NCBI RefSeq assembly: GCF_002078175.1
Contig: NZ_MWFK01000001.1
Span: 5,804,368 to 5,868,367 of the forward strand
Direction of reading: 5' to 3'
Source: Streptomyces sp. M41(2017)
Lineage (GTDB): Bacteria; Actinomycetota; Actinomycetes; Streptomycetales; Streptomycetaceae
DNA length: 64,000 nucleotides
Made by a program: the position numbers and the translations under genes. The notes under the pieces are model-generated. The model was not told where the DNA came from, searched no databases, and saw only the letters and a program-made list of their open reading frames with translations. Shown in pieces: positions 41,971-51,266 of this stretch. Within the stretch, counting starts at the first letter, position 1. Every line of letters starts with the position of its first letter.

Positions 41971-44817
41971 TCAGGAAGGGCGGCCGATGCCCCCGCCGGG
42001 CTCCGTGTCGGGCCCCGGCCCCTCTCCCTCCGGTAGCGGCTGCTCCGTCCAGATCGCCTTGCCCTCCGTGGTGTAGCGGCTGCCCCAGCGTTCGCAGAGG
42101 GCGTTGATGAGCTGAAGGCCCCGGCCGCCCTCGTCGGTGTCGGAGGCGCGACGGATGCGGGGCATGGTCAGGCTCGCGTCGGACACCTCACAGACGAGGG
42201 TTCCGCTGCACAGCAGCCGGAGCCCGATGGGCCCCCTGGCGTGCCGGATGACGTTGCCGACGAGTTCGCTGGCCAGCAGTTCCGTGGTCATGACCAGGTC
42301 GTCCAGGTCCCACTGCGCGAGCTGCTCCCGGACGTGGCGGCGGGCCTCACCCGCGGCCTCCGGCCCTTCCGGCAGCGCCCAGGAGGCCATCTGGCGGTCC
42401 GCCACGCCGTGCACCCGGGCGATGAGCAGCGCGGCGTCGTCCGCGGTGGGCTGACCGCCCGGGAGCAGTCCCACGGTGACGGCGTCGCACACGTCCTCCA
42501 GATCGGTGCGCAGGGCGGCCCGGGGGAGCAACTCGGCCAGATGGGCCATGCCTTGGTCGATCTCGCGGTGCCGTGACTCCACGAGCCCGTCGGTGTAGAG
42601 CACCAGAAGGCTGTCCGCCGACAGCTTCAGCTCCGTCGTCTCGAACGGCGGGAACGCCGCGCCCAGCGGGGGGTTGGAGGCCACGTCGGGGAAGTGGGCG
42701 CTCCCGTCCGGAAGGACGACGAGCGGGGGCGGATGTCCCGCCCGCACCACGGTGCACGAGCCGTCGGTGGAGTCGTACAACGCGTACAGGCAGGTGGCGT
42801 AGGAGTGTTCCCCGAGGCCGCCGACGATGTCGTTGAGGTGGCCCATGATCTCGTCGGGCGGCAGCTCCAGGGCGGCCAGGGTGTGCAGCGCGGTCCGCAC
42901 GCGGCCCATCGTCGCCGCCTCGGGCAGCCCGTGTCCCATCACATCGCCGATGACGAGGGCCACCTGCCCCGCCGACAGCGGGATGAGGTCGTACCAGTCG
43001 CCGCCCACATCGGCGGTCTGCCCGGCCGGCAGGTACCGGGCCGCGGCCGTCACCTCCGGCAGGACGGGCAGTCTCGGGGGCAGCAGGGCCCGTTGGAGTT
43101 CCTGCGAGCGGGTGAGCTCGGCGTCGTACAGCCGTGCCCGCTCCAGGGCGTGCGCCACGAGGGCACTGATGGTGATCAGCAGCGTGCGCTCCTCGGAGCT
43201 GAGGCGCCGCGGGGTGTCGAAGGCGATGACGCACACCCCGAAGGTGTGGCCGGAAGCCGTCAGCGGGAGGAAGGCCCATGCCTCCTTGGTGGTCGGGGGC
43301 CGGCTGGCGCCCTCGGGGAACGCGGACGCCCATTCCTCGCGCGACGAGTAGAAGAGGGGCTCGCCCGTCAGGACCGCCCGCCCGACCGGATGGGCGGCCG
43401 ACAGCTCCATGCCCTGCGTGCCGTGCATCTGCCGGAGGAACGTGTCGGGGTAGGCGACCGACCCGATGTGTACGAGCCTGTCGCCCTCTCGGACGAGTAC
43501 CAGCAGGCCCCCGGCATCGAACGGCGGCAGCACACGGTGCGCGATCGCGCTCACCACGTCGTGCGAGGTGGTGGCCGCGGCGAGCTGACTGGTCAGTTCC
43601 ACCGTCCGGCTCGCCCGCTCCGCCGCGCTCCGGATGGCCTCCACCTGTTCGGTCTCACGGCGCCGCGAGTCGGTGACGTCGGTGAGGTAGAGGGTGACAC
43701 CGCCGGGAACCGGGACGAGCCGCAGGTGGTGGCAGAGACCGGTGTCGGCCATCGTGACGTCGAAGCCGAGAGCGACGGACTCCTCGGCCCCGCGCCTGCA
43801 CCGCTCCTCCACGTCCGGCATGCTGCGCAGCGCGGGCAGGCCCCACAGGTCCCGTCCGAAGAGCTGCTCGTCGGGGGCGCCGAGAACACGCTCGGCCTCC
43901 AGGTTGGCGAACGTGATGCGCCAGTCGTCGTCCACGGACAGGAACGCGTCGCTCATGTACTGCAGGGCGCGGCTCAGGGCGTGGCGGGTGGAGCGCGACG
44001 CGTCGCTCGCCCAGCCCTTGCCGACGATGCGCGCGACCTGCCCCTGGTCGTCGAGGACGACGTGACCGGACGCACGGGTCCACGAATAGCTGCCGTCGCC
44101 GCCCCGGACCCGGTACTCGGCCTCGAACGGGGTGTGCGTCCGGATACTGCGGTCGGCCGCCGCGAGCGTGCTCGGGAGGTCGTCGGGGTGCACCGCCTTC
44201 ATCCAGCTCTCCACGCGGGGCACGAAGTCCGCCGGATCGGTGTGATAGACGCTCATGGCCGCAGCGTCCCAGAGCAGCTCACCCGTGCGCACGTCCCACT
44301 CCCACGAGCCGACGGGAGTGAAGTCGAGGTCGGTGCCGAGCCGGGCCGGCGCCGGCATCCCTTTCAGCCGGCCCATCGTCCAGTCCGCCACCGTGGTGAG
44401 GAACGTCCACTGCTCGGGCGTCGGCTCCCGGTTGTCTCCGCTGAGACAGGTGATCGCGCCGATGGCGCGCGGCCCGTCGACCAGCGGAACGGAGAACCAG
44501 CCGGACCGTGACAGCAGCGGCGCGGCCGACTCCACGAGGTCCGCGGGGACCGCGCCCCGCCATACGGGCTCGCAGGACCGCACGGCACACGCGGTGGCGG
44601 TGGGTCCGTTCTGGTCGACGATCTCCCAGGCCCGCGTCAGCGACTCCGGCAACCCCGCGGAGGAGACGAGACGCAGCGCCGACATCGGGCCCCGCAGATA
44701 GACGGCCCCGCCGACGCACCCCAGCTCCGCCATGGAGTGCTGAAGGGCGAGCCGGAAGACCTCGCTCTCCGTGATGCCGTCGTCAGCGGTGTCGAGTACG
44801 TCCAGCCGCCTGATCAC
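41971..44817 (-). CDS. Multi-domain PAS-GAF-PP2C phosphatase with HATPase domain
   Basis: A 948-residue signalling protein. Order: N-terminal GAF-like domain (ALQHSMAELGCVGGAVYL), two PAS/PAC domains (SWEWDVRTGELLWDAAAMSVY; DAFLSVDDDWRITFANLEAERVLG), a second GAF (DAGGLLVLVREGDRLVHIG), a SpoIIE-type PP2C domain (VGGDWYDLIPLSAGQVALVIGDVMGHG; AALLIARVHG), and a C-terminal GHKL ATPase (MTTELLASELVGNVIRHARG; GGRGLQLINALCERWG). PP2C plus anti-sigma-like kinase in one chain is the streptomycete partner-switching layout that acts on anti-sigma-factor antagonists. GTG 44817 has TATATT six bases upstream; the frame stays open further upstream but without coding character. Confidence 0.87.
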   Translation of the reverse strand: MIRRLDVLDTADDGITESEVFRLALQHSMAELGCVGGAVYLRGPMSALRLVSSAGLPESLTRAWEIVDQNGPTATACAVRSCEPVWRGAVPADLVESAAPLLSRSGWFSVPLVDGPRAIGAITCLSGDNREPTPEQWTFLTTVADWTMGRLKGMPAPARLGTDLDFTPVGSWEWDVRTGELLWDAAAMSVYHTDPADFVPRVESWMKAVHPDDLPSTLAAADRSIRTHTPFEAEYRVRGGDGSYSWTRASGHVVLDDQGQVARIVGKGWASDASRSTRHALSRALQYMSDAFLSVDDDWRITFANLEAERVLGAPDEQLFGRDLWGLPALRSMPDVEERCRRGAEESVALGFDVTMADTGLCHHLRLVPVPGGVTLYLTDVTDSRRRETEQVEAIRSAAERASRTVELTSQLAAATTSHDVVSAIAHRVLPPFDAGGLLVLVREGDRLVHIGSVAYPDTFLRQMHGTQGMELSAAHPVGRAVLTGEPLFYSSREEWASAFPEGASRPPTTKEAWAFLPLTASGHTFGVCVIAFDTPRRLSSEERTLLITISALVAHALERARLYDAELTRSQELQRALLPPRLPVLPEVTAAARYLPAGQTADVGGDWYDLIPLSAGQVALVIGDVMGHGLPEAATMGRVRTALHTLAALELPPDEIMGHLNDIVGGLGEHSYATCLYALYDSTDGSCTVVRAGHPPPLVVLPDGSAHFPDVASNPPLGAAFPPFETTELKLSADSLLVLYTDGLVESRHREIDQGMAHLAELLPRAALRTDLEDVCDAVTVGLLPGGQPTADDAALLIARVHGVADRQMASWALPEGPEAAGEARRHVREQLAQWDLDDLVMTTELLASELVGNVIRHARGPIGLRLLCSGTLVCEVSDASLTMPRIRRASDTDEGGRGLQLINALCERWGSRYTTEGKAIWTEQPLPEGEGPGPDTEPGGGIGRPS

Positions 44818-45042
44818 AGACCCAATATAGGGTGCAATGCCGGTAATGACATTGTCTGTCGATCGCACTGCTCGCCGATGACGGCGGCCACGCGCTGAGG
44901 GCGCCTCGGGGAGTCGACCGCTTCGAACCCGGGCGAGAACGCCCGGGCGGCGCGCCACGGGACGGCGCAATCCGTGCGTGTCGCCATGATGATCGCTTTT
45001 GGTGGTGCAACGCAGCATCACCGCCTTCGAAGGGACACACCC

Positions 45043-45282
45043 ATGCGCATCCGCACGGCACTCGCCCTCCCCGCCGTCGCCGTCGTCGCCCTGGTCGGCC
45101 TGGCCGGAACCGCCGCCGCCGACGGTGACGCCGGAAACGGCAACGGCGACGGCACCACCGCCACCCAGACCATCACGGACAACACCCTCAGCGGCCTGGG
45201 CATCCCCGGAGACGTCTTCAGCGTCGGCAACACCGGCCTGGAGCAGAACCCGGTCACCATCACGTTCGCGAGCATCGACTAG
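45043..45282 (+). CDS. Small secreted protein
   Basis: A 79-residue precursor with a clear signal peptide (MRIRTALALPAVAVVALVGL, cut near TAAADG). The mature ~53 residues are Gly/Asn/Thr/Asp-rich (DGDAGNGNGDGTT, TITDNTLSGLGIPGD, NPVTITFAS) and have no cysteine, so it is not a chaplin. AAGGGA lies 8-13 bases before ATG 45043. Function unknown; an extracellular structural or morphogenetic role is speculative. Confidence 0.7.
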   Translation: MRIRTALALPAVAVVALVGLAGTAAADGDAGNGNGDGTTATQTITDNTLSGLGIPGDVFSVGNTGLEQNPVTITFASID

Positions 45283-45621
45283 TCCGTTCGGTCGACAGCG
45301 GCGCCCGCCGCCGACAGCCACTGCCGACGGCGCTCGGCCCCCGAGCCGCCACGTCCGGGGCACCGGACGGAAAGGCCGGCGTCCCGGTGGCCACCTTCCC
45401 GGGGCGCCGGCCCTTGGCTCCAGCCCCCGCACCGAGGAGCCGTCTCCGTACGACTCCCGGGTTGCGGGCCCCCGCACGCGCCCCCACGCTGACCTGGACG
45501 CCCACGTGATCACCGATCCCGGCCCGGCAGCGGTGGCCCCGCCTCGCCCGGGCCTCGCGACGATCCGCCCACGGGAGCACGGGGGCGTCGGTCCCGACGA
45601 AGCGAGGGCGGTGGCACACAG
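45283..45621. other. Gene-free spacer
   Basis: About 340 bases without a gene I can support. A loose GCCGGCG/CGCCGGC hairpin near 45384-45412 may terminate the small secreted gene. The AI-2E permease promoter should lie in its right half. Confidence 0.4.
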
Positions 45622-46872
45622 GTGAACGCCGGACCGCGCCGTTCGCACCGGCAGCAGGACGCGCCCGGCACGGCGCGCGGCGGCCGCCGGATGCGCTCCG
45701 TCGTCCTCGGGAACCGTTCCGCGCGCGGAGCTCGCTCCGTGGCACGGGCCCGCAGCATCGGCGCGACCGCGGGCTCCCGCGGCGGAGGCGGCGACGGCAC
45801 GACGGTGGGCCACGGACTCCGGGTGGCCGCGGCGTACGCCTGGCGGCTGGTGATCGTCGGTGTGGTCGCCTACGCGGTCTTCTCCCTCCTGGGCCGGCTG
45901 CAACTCGTCGCCGTGGCACTGTTCCTCGCGTTGGTCATCACGGCCGTGCTGCGCCCCCTGGCCGACCTGCTGGCCCGTCACATGCCCCGGACCCCCGCCG
46001 TGGTGCTCAGCATCGGCGGCAGCGTGCTGTTCGTCCTCGGCCTGCTGGCACTGGTCGGCAGGCTCGTGGCGGGAGAGTCGGTGCGCCTGGGGAGCGAGTT
46101 CGCGGGGGGACTGGGGCGTATCGAACGGTGGCTGGAGGGCTCTCCCTTCCATGTGAGCCACGCGGTTCTGTCGAACCTCCAGGACAAGGTCGCCCATCTC
46201 GTCTCCGAGAACCGGTCGGTGCTGATCAGCAGCGCTCTCAGCGGCGTCGGCCGTGCGGTGGAGGTCATCACCGGGCTGGTGCTCGCCCTGTTCTGCTCAC
46301 TGTTCTTCATCCGCTCCGGTGACAGGTTCTGGCGCTGGTTCAAGGACCTGATCCCGCGGAGCGCCCGAGACCCCTGGGACCGGGCGGGCCGCGCGGCCTG
46401 GCGGTCCTTCGCCGGATACACACGCGGCATCATCATCGTGGCCGCGACCAACGCCGTGCTCGTCGGGATCGCGCTGTACGCGCTGGGGGTCCCCCTCGCG
46501 CTGCCGCTCACCCTGCTGGAGTTCTTCGCGGCCTTCATCCCGTTGGTGGGTTCTCCCGTCGCGCTCGGCGTGGCCACCGTCGTCGCGCTGGCCACCAAGG
46601 GGCCGGTCGTGGCGATCGTGGTGCTCTGCCTGATCGTCGTGATCGGCCAGTTGGAGGGGCACGTACTCCACCCGCTCGTCCTGAGCTGGGCGGTCCGCCT
46701 GCACCCCGTGGTCGTCGCGGTCTCCGTCATCGGCGGAAGCATCCTCGCCGGTGTCATCGGAGCCGTCGTGGCCGTGCCGATGGTGTCGGTCGCGTGGTCC
46801 GTGATCTGTGAGCTCCGCAGACCGCCCGAGCCGGCGGGCCGCTCACCGGACGGTCCGCCCGCGCCGCCCTGA
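45622..46872 (+). CDS. AI-2E/UPF0118-family permease
   Basis: A 416-residue polytopic membrane protein. Two to three N-terminal helices (RLVIVGVVAYAVFSLLGRLQLVAVALFLALVITAVLRPLADLLA), a soluble segment, then the conserved helix pair (ITGLVLALFCSLFFIRSGD) and the C-terminal bundle with FFAAFIPLVGSPVALGVATVV and IGQLEGHVLHPLVLS, landmarks of the AI-2E transporter family. Members export small molecules or act as Na+/H+ antiporters; the autoinducer-2 label is historical. The basic 65-residue N-terminal extension is unusual. GTG start at 45622, following CAGG. Confidence 0.85.
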   Translation: MNAGPRRSHRQQDAPGTARGGRRMRSVVLGNRSARGARSVARARSIGATAGSRGGGGDGTTVGHGLRVAAAYAWRLVIVGVVAYAVFSLLGRLQLVAVALFLALVITAVLRPLADLLARHMPRTPAVVLSIGGSVLFVLGLLALVGRLVAGESVRLGSEFAGGLGRIERWLEGSPFHVSHAVLSNLQDKVAHLVSENRSVLISSALSGVGRAVEVITGLVLALFCSLFFIRSGDRFWRWFKDLIPRSARDPWDRAGRAAWRSFAGYTRGIIIVAATNAVLVGIALYALGVPLALPLTLLEFFAAFIPLVGSPVALGVATVVALATKGPVVAIVVLCLIVVIGQLEGHVLHPLVLSWAVRLHPVVVAVSVIGGSILAGVIGAVVAVPMVSVAWSVICELRRPPEPAGRSPDGPPAPP

Positions 46873-46915
46873 CACCGGCGGCGTCAGAGCGGCCGTGTCC
46901 GGCATGCCCTGATCG

Positions 46916-47869
46916 TCAATCCGCCCAGCCGAGCGACGAGTAGACGCTCCCGGTGGCGATGGCGGTGAGTGCCGTACGGGTGTACGCGACCAGGTCGTCC
47001 GGGAGCGCGTCCAGGGGCCACCACCGCCATGCGGTGCACCGGTCGGGTTCCAGGACCTGGGGTTCGCCGCTCCAGCGGGCGGCGGCGAAGAACAGCTGCA
47101 CCCGCGGAAAGGGGCTCCCGGGGTTGCACATGTCCACGGTGTGGACGAGGGACAGCGCGTCGGCCTCGACGGCGATCCCGGTCTCCTCCGCCGTCTCCCG
47201 CACCATGCAGGCGAGCGCGGACTCGCCCGGCTCCCGGTGCCCGGCGGGCACGTGCCACGTCGAGGGGGCGTACGCGCTGTCCGGATGGCGTCGGCCGAGC
47301 AGCACCGCACCGTCCCGTACGAGGACCAGGTGGGCGCCGACGATGCTGCGGGCGCGGACCGCGCCCCCCTCCCGGATCCGCAGGGTCTGCGGTACTCCGT
47401 CCGCGTCGAGGCGGGGGCGCGGGTCCCTCCGGTGCTCGCGGAGCACGGCCGCCGTGCCGGGATCCATCGTCATGTGCGCCGTCTCGGCGATGTGCGTCCA
47501 GCGCAATTGGATGCCCTCGTGGAGGGGGATCTCGTGGGCGGGCCTGTTCAGCGTGCCCACATGGACGAGACAGCGATCGGTCAGTGTGCCGTCGATGTCG
47601 AAGGTGTCGACGACGAGGAAGGGCGCGAGATCCGGGACGGTGAGACCGGTCTCCTCGAGGAGTTCGCGGGCGATCCCCTCGGCGGGCGACTCGCCGGGCT
47701 CCGTGCCGCCGCCCAGCAGACCCCATTGACCGGGCCGCCAGATGGGCTTGTTCGCGTCACGGAGGTGCAGGAGGTACCGACCGGAGTCGTCGACGAGGAG
47801 GGCCGAGGTGCCGTGGTGCTCGGTGGCGGGCCGGGGGTGCGGGGACGGCATGGCGTCCAGGCCGGTCAT
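46916..47869 (-). CDS. Tandem NUDIX hydrolase
   Basis: A 317-residue protein with two NUDIX domains. Box 1: GGGTEPGESPAEGIARELLEETGL region (key GX5EX7REL-EE-G) at about residues 52-75; box 2: GHREPGESALACMVRETAEETGI region (same spacing) at about 204-226. Both boxes keep the catalytic Glu residues, so both could hydrolyse nucleoside-diphosphate-linked substrates. Tandem fusions are uncommon. It lies 53 bases after the ABC exporter on the same strand, so the two may be cotranscribed. Confidence 0.88.
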   Translation of the reverse strand: MTGLDAMPSPHPRPATEHHGTSALLVDDSGRYLLHLRDANKPIWRPGQWGLLGGGTEPGESPAEGIARELLEETGLTVPDLAPFLVVDTFDIDGTLTDRCLVHVGTLNRPAHEIPLHEGIQLRWTHIAETAHMTMDPGTAAVLREHRRDPRPRLDADGVPQTLRIREGGAVRARSIVGAHLVLVRDGAVLLGRRHPDSAYAPSTWHVPAGHREPGESALACMVRETAEETGIAVEADALSLVHTVDMCNPGSPFPRVQLFFAAARWSGEPQVLEPDRCTAWRWWPLDALPDDLVAYTRTALTAIATGSVYSSLGWAD

Positions 47870-47922
47870 ACGGGGGTCCTTTCGGCGGGGAGAGGAGGAC
47901 GGGGGCGCTCGGGTCGGGCCGG

Positions 47923-49812
47923 TCAGCGTTCCTGGGAGAGGCGCAGGAGATCGGCGAACGTGCCGCCGGCGTGGACGAGATCGTCGTAGGTGCCCTGTTC
48001 GGTGAGGCGGCCCTTCTCCATGACGACGACGTGGTCGGCGATCCGGGTGTTCTCCAGGCGGTGCGTGACGACGATGGTGATGCGGTCGGCAGCGATGGTC
48101 TTGATCCTCTCGAAGATGCCGTGCTCGCCCCGCGGGTCCATCTGGGAGGTGGGTTCGTCGAGGATGAGCAGCGCGGGCCGCCGGTACAGGGCCCGGGAGC
48201 AGGCGAGGCGTTGCCACTGGCCGCCGGAGAGTTCGGCGCCGCCGAAGATCTCCCGGGCGAGGAGCGTGTCGAGTCCGGCGGGAAGATCCTCGATCGCCTC
48301 GCGCATGCCGACCGCGTCGACCGCCTCCCACACGTGCTCGTCGTCGGACGACCGGGGCTGGCCCAGCGTCACGTTCTCGCGTGCCCGCAACGGCCACTGG
48401 GCGAAGATCTGCGGTACGAGCCCGGTGTGGTTCCAGACGGTGGCGGGGTCGGCTTCCGCCAGGTCGGTGCCGTTCCAGGAGACGCGCCCCTTGTCCGCCA
48501 GGTAGATGCCGGTGATCAGCCGGGTCAGGGTGCTCTTGCCGGAGCCGTTGACGCCCACGATGGCGAGGATGTCACCGCGCCGGAGGGTCAGGGAGACCCC
48601 GTCGACCGCCGGTTCGGACTTCCCCGGATACGTGTAGCCGACCTCGTCCAGACGGATCTCCTCCACCGGTGCCCCCACGACCGCTCGGCCGCGCCGGGGC
48701 GCACGTGCCGCCGCGTCGTCGAAGAAGGCCTGCATGTCGCCGAGGTAGAGGCTGGTGTGGAACACGGCGGCACCGTTGACGACCACCTGGGACAGCGCGG
48801 CGAGCGTCGTCTGGACCGCGACGACCGCCGTGGCGGCGACGGCCGGTTCGATCCGCCCGGTCACCGCCAGCCAGGCGAGCACGCCCCAGGCCGCGGCGAG
48901 GAACGTGCCGCCCGCGAGCGAGGAGAGCAAGGAGATCCGGAGGGTGCGCGGCGCGGCGGCGAGCGTGCGTCCGTCGACCCGCTCGGAGAGCGCCCGGTAC
49001 CAGTGGACGAGGTAGTCGGTCATGCCGTTGGCCCGGACCTCGTCACCGTACTTCGGCGTCGTCGCCCACCAGCGCGTCATCCCGCGTACGTTGCGGTCGG
49101 CGACGTTCGCGTAGTGCGTCTCGTAGTCGACCCGGGCCGTGAGGACCGCGCCGATACCGGCCGGGGCGACGGCCAGCAGGAGCAGGGGAAGCATCCGGGG
49201 ATCGAGCACGGACAGCACCCCGCCCGCGGTGACCATCCTGATCAGGGCGGACAGGAAGCGCTGGGCGTCCGTCACCATCACGGTGGTGCGGATCACCCCC
49301 ATCTCGGCGGCCTCCTGCCGGTCGGAGAAGCCGTCCACCGCGTAGGCCGCGGCTTCGACCCGGCAGACCGCCTCGACGAGCGCGGTGTCGGTGGCCGTCG
49401 TCAGTCCGGGCGTGACGCGCCGTTCCGCGTACGCGGCGACCGCCACGGCCAGCCGGGCCACCGCACTGGCGCCGGCGACGACCGCGAGCGCGGGGAGCGC
49501 CGTCCCCAGCCGGTCGGCGACCGCACCCGTGCCCAGCAGGGGAACCATGGCCTTCGCGGTCGCCGTCAGCAGCACGGCGGCGCTGACACCGGTGGCCAAC
49601 TGGCAGGCGAGGATGAGGAGTACGGCCGGGCGGTCGATTCCCCAGGCCATCGCGGTGATCCGCCGCAGGACGCGGGGGAGTTGCGAGCAGAGGGCCCGGA
49701 AACCGACCTCACCGAGTGGATTGACGGAGTAGTGCCCGGAGTAGGTGATCTCGGCGGGCTGCGGTGGTGCCGGTGGCGAGGCTGCTGTGGTGGAGCGGGA
49801 AGCAGAGGTCAA
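47923..49812 (-). CDS. ABC exporter (fused permease and ATPase)
   Basis: A 629-residue half-transporter. A polar N-terminus of about 45 residues is followed by six membrane helices (from VLLILACQLATGVSAAVLL to about residue 340) and an ATPase with Walker A GVNGSGKSTLTRL, Q-loop GLVPQIFAQWPLRA, signature LSGGQWQRLACSRA, Walker B LLILDEPTSQMDP and switch His in VVTHRLENTR. No peptidase C39 domain. Start is TTG 49812, supported by GAGGAG eight bases upstream. It would work as a homodimer; the cargo is unknown. The NUDIX gene follows. Confidence 0.88.
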   Translation of the reverse strand: MTSASRSTTAASPPAPPQPAEITYSGHYSVNPLGEVGFRALCSQLPRVLRRITAMAWGIDRPAVLLILACQLATGVSAAVLLTATAKAMVPLLGTGAVADRLGTALPALAVVAGASAVARLAVAVAAYAERRVTPGLTTATDTALVEAVCRVEAAAYAVDGFSDRQEAAEMGVIRTTVMVTDAQRFLSALIRMVTAGGVLSVLDPRMLPLLLLAVAPAGIGAVLTARVDYETHYANVADRNVRGMTRWWATTPKYGDEVRANGMTDYLVHWYRALSERVDGRTLAAAPRTLRISLLSSLAGGTFLAAAWGVLAWLAVTGRIEPAVAATAVVAVQTTLAALSQVVVNGAAVFHTSLYLGDMQAFFDDAAARAPRRGRAVVGAPVEEIRLDEVGYTYPGKSEPAVDGVSLTLRRGDILAIVGVNGSGKSTLTRLITGIYLADKGRVSWNGTDLAEADPATVWNHTGLVPQIFAQWPLRARENVTLGQPRSSDDEHVWEAVDAVGMREAIEDLPAGLDTLLAREIFGGAELSGGQWQRLACSRALYRRPALLILDEPTSQMDPRGEHGIFERIKTIAADRITIVVTHRLENTRIADHVVVMEKGRLTEQGTYDDLVHAGGTFADLLRLSQER

Positions 49813-50659
49813 CTGGACGTCTCCTCGGGCGATTTGATGCGATGAGAGCCGCTTTCAGATGACTCAACGACACGTGCCGCGATATCGAACACACGTGTTT
49901 CGGCCGCATCGGATTCCGTGCGGCACGGGGAGGCCGGACAGGGCGGGCCGGGATACCGGGGCCGGTCCGCACCCGCGGCTGTCCGAATCGCCGTGGCTGA
50001 TGCGGGAGTGACGGGTGGGACCTGCGGCACGGTGGGGCCGGTGTCCAGCGCTCCCCGTCGACCACCCCGGCCGGCGCTGCGGTTCCCTGCGGAGCCGGTG
50101 CTGGATTCGCGCGGCGGGAGGGAGTCGAGCCCGTCCGCACCGGTCCCACACAGGTTCCGTGTGCCGTGCCCTTTGAGGCGCGACCCGACCAGGAGTCGGT
50201 TTTGCGGGTCTCCGCGCGGCCGCTGCCCACCCCGGCCGTCCGACGGAAAACCGCCCGCGACGGCGTGCGTCGGCCGCGGGCAGGTCCCGTCGCACGACCC
50301 TGGGTTCCGGCACTTTTCCCAAGGAGCGACAGGACGCCGCCGTCGGGGCCGACGTCACCTACCTCTTCGTCAGGCGCACGTCCTTGGTCACGCCGTGGGG
50401 CCCGACCAGCCGGTGCCGATCAGGGGCCCTTCCGTGAGGCCGACGACGGTTCTTGTACTCGGCAACCCGTCGAGCGCGGGGAGTCCGGTCGGCCGACTGC
50501 CGGAACCGGGCCGGCACGCCTCGTGGAGGGGGCCTGCCCAGCGGGCGCCGCCGAGGCCGGCACTCGGCGGTGCAGCGAATGGCCGCCCGTCATGCCGGTG
50601 CCGCGGTCGGTACGGAGCTGCCGAGCGGGTCTGATCGGCACCGGCACAGGGCGGCTGGG
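49813..50659. other. Largest gene-free gap in the window
   Basis: About 850 bases where no frame has convincing coding character. Near 50433 a GTG opens RPTTVLVLGNPSS, reminiscent of an NADPH-dependent FMN reductase start, but the similarity stops within 15 residues; it may be the relic of such a gene. The ABC exporter promoter lies at its left end (A/T-richer stretch 49840-49900 with palindromic CACGTG runs). Confidence 0.4.
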
Positions 50660-51106
50660 TCAGGAAGCCTCCACCGCCGCCTTGATGCGCTGCCCGAACG
50701 CCGGTGCGTCCTTGCGGGCCGCGCCGAGCGCGAAGCCGACGAGAAGCTTGCCGATGCCGTGGCCGTTGAGCACGTTGTAGATCCGGACACGGGTCGTGCC
50801 GGTGGCAGTGGACTCGAGGTCGTAGCCGCCCTCGTCCGCCGTCACGGAGTTCTTCGAGATCTCCGTCCAGCGGATCAGGTGGGGCGGCTCGAACTCGGTG
50901 ATCCGGAACCTGCGGGCCGACTTCATGCCGGCGTCCTTCACCGTGCTGGTGAAGATCGTGCCCACGGCCGTAGGGCCCTCGGGCGTCTTCGTGATCTCCT
51001 GCACCCTGGGGCTGAACTTGGGGTCGTTCGTGCCGGCGGCGAGAAAGGCGAACACCTCCTCGACGGGACGGTTGACCTCGGTTGTCGCCTCGAACTGACC
51101 GGACAC
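50660..51106 (-). CDS. SRPBCC-family protein
   Basis: A 148-residue START/Bet-v1-like protein: SGQFEATTEVNRPVEEVFAFLAAGTNDPKFSP, MKSARRFRITEFEPPHLIRWTEIS and STATGTTRVRIYNVLNG (landmarks EATTEVNRPVEEVFAFL, RFRITEFEPPHLIRW). The fold has a hydrophobic ligand cavity; no catalytic residues can be named. GTG 51106 has AGGAGGAACC upstream, a strong site. Unlike the two SRPBCC genes further right, it is not paired with a regulator. Confidence 0.82.
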   Translation of the reverse strand: MSGQFEATTEVNRPVEEVFAFLAAGTNDPKFSPRVQEITKTPEGPTAVGTIFTSTVKDAGMKSARRFRITEFEPPHLIRWTEISKNSVTADEGGYDLESTATGTTRVRIYNVLNGHGIGKLLVGFALGAARKDAPAFGQRIKAAVEAS

Positions 51107-51266
51107 GGTTCCTCCTGTGCTGCGATCACGAACGCCGCTGGGCACGCGGGCGGGCCGCGCCCTTCCAGACTATGGGCCATGCGCGCCCCCGTCGCGTCAA
51201 CCAGGACCCCTTCGCAACACGACCGACACGCGGGCCGGTCCCCGGGCGGTCGCGGTCACCGGCGGG

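Noticed and set aside
44818..46197. N-terminal extension of the PP2C protein
   Set aside because: The extended part is low-complexity and overlaps the small secreted gene and AI-2E permease on the other strand.
50433..50634. FMN-reductase-like start
   Set aside because: Similarity covers only about 15 residues and then breaks down; treated as a possible relic, not a gene.
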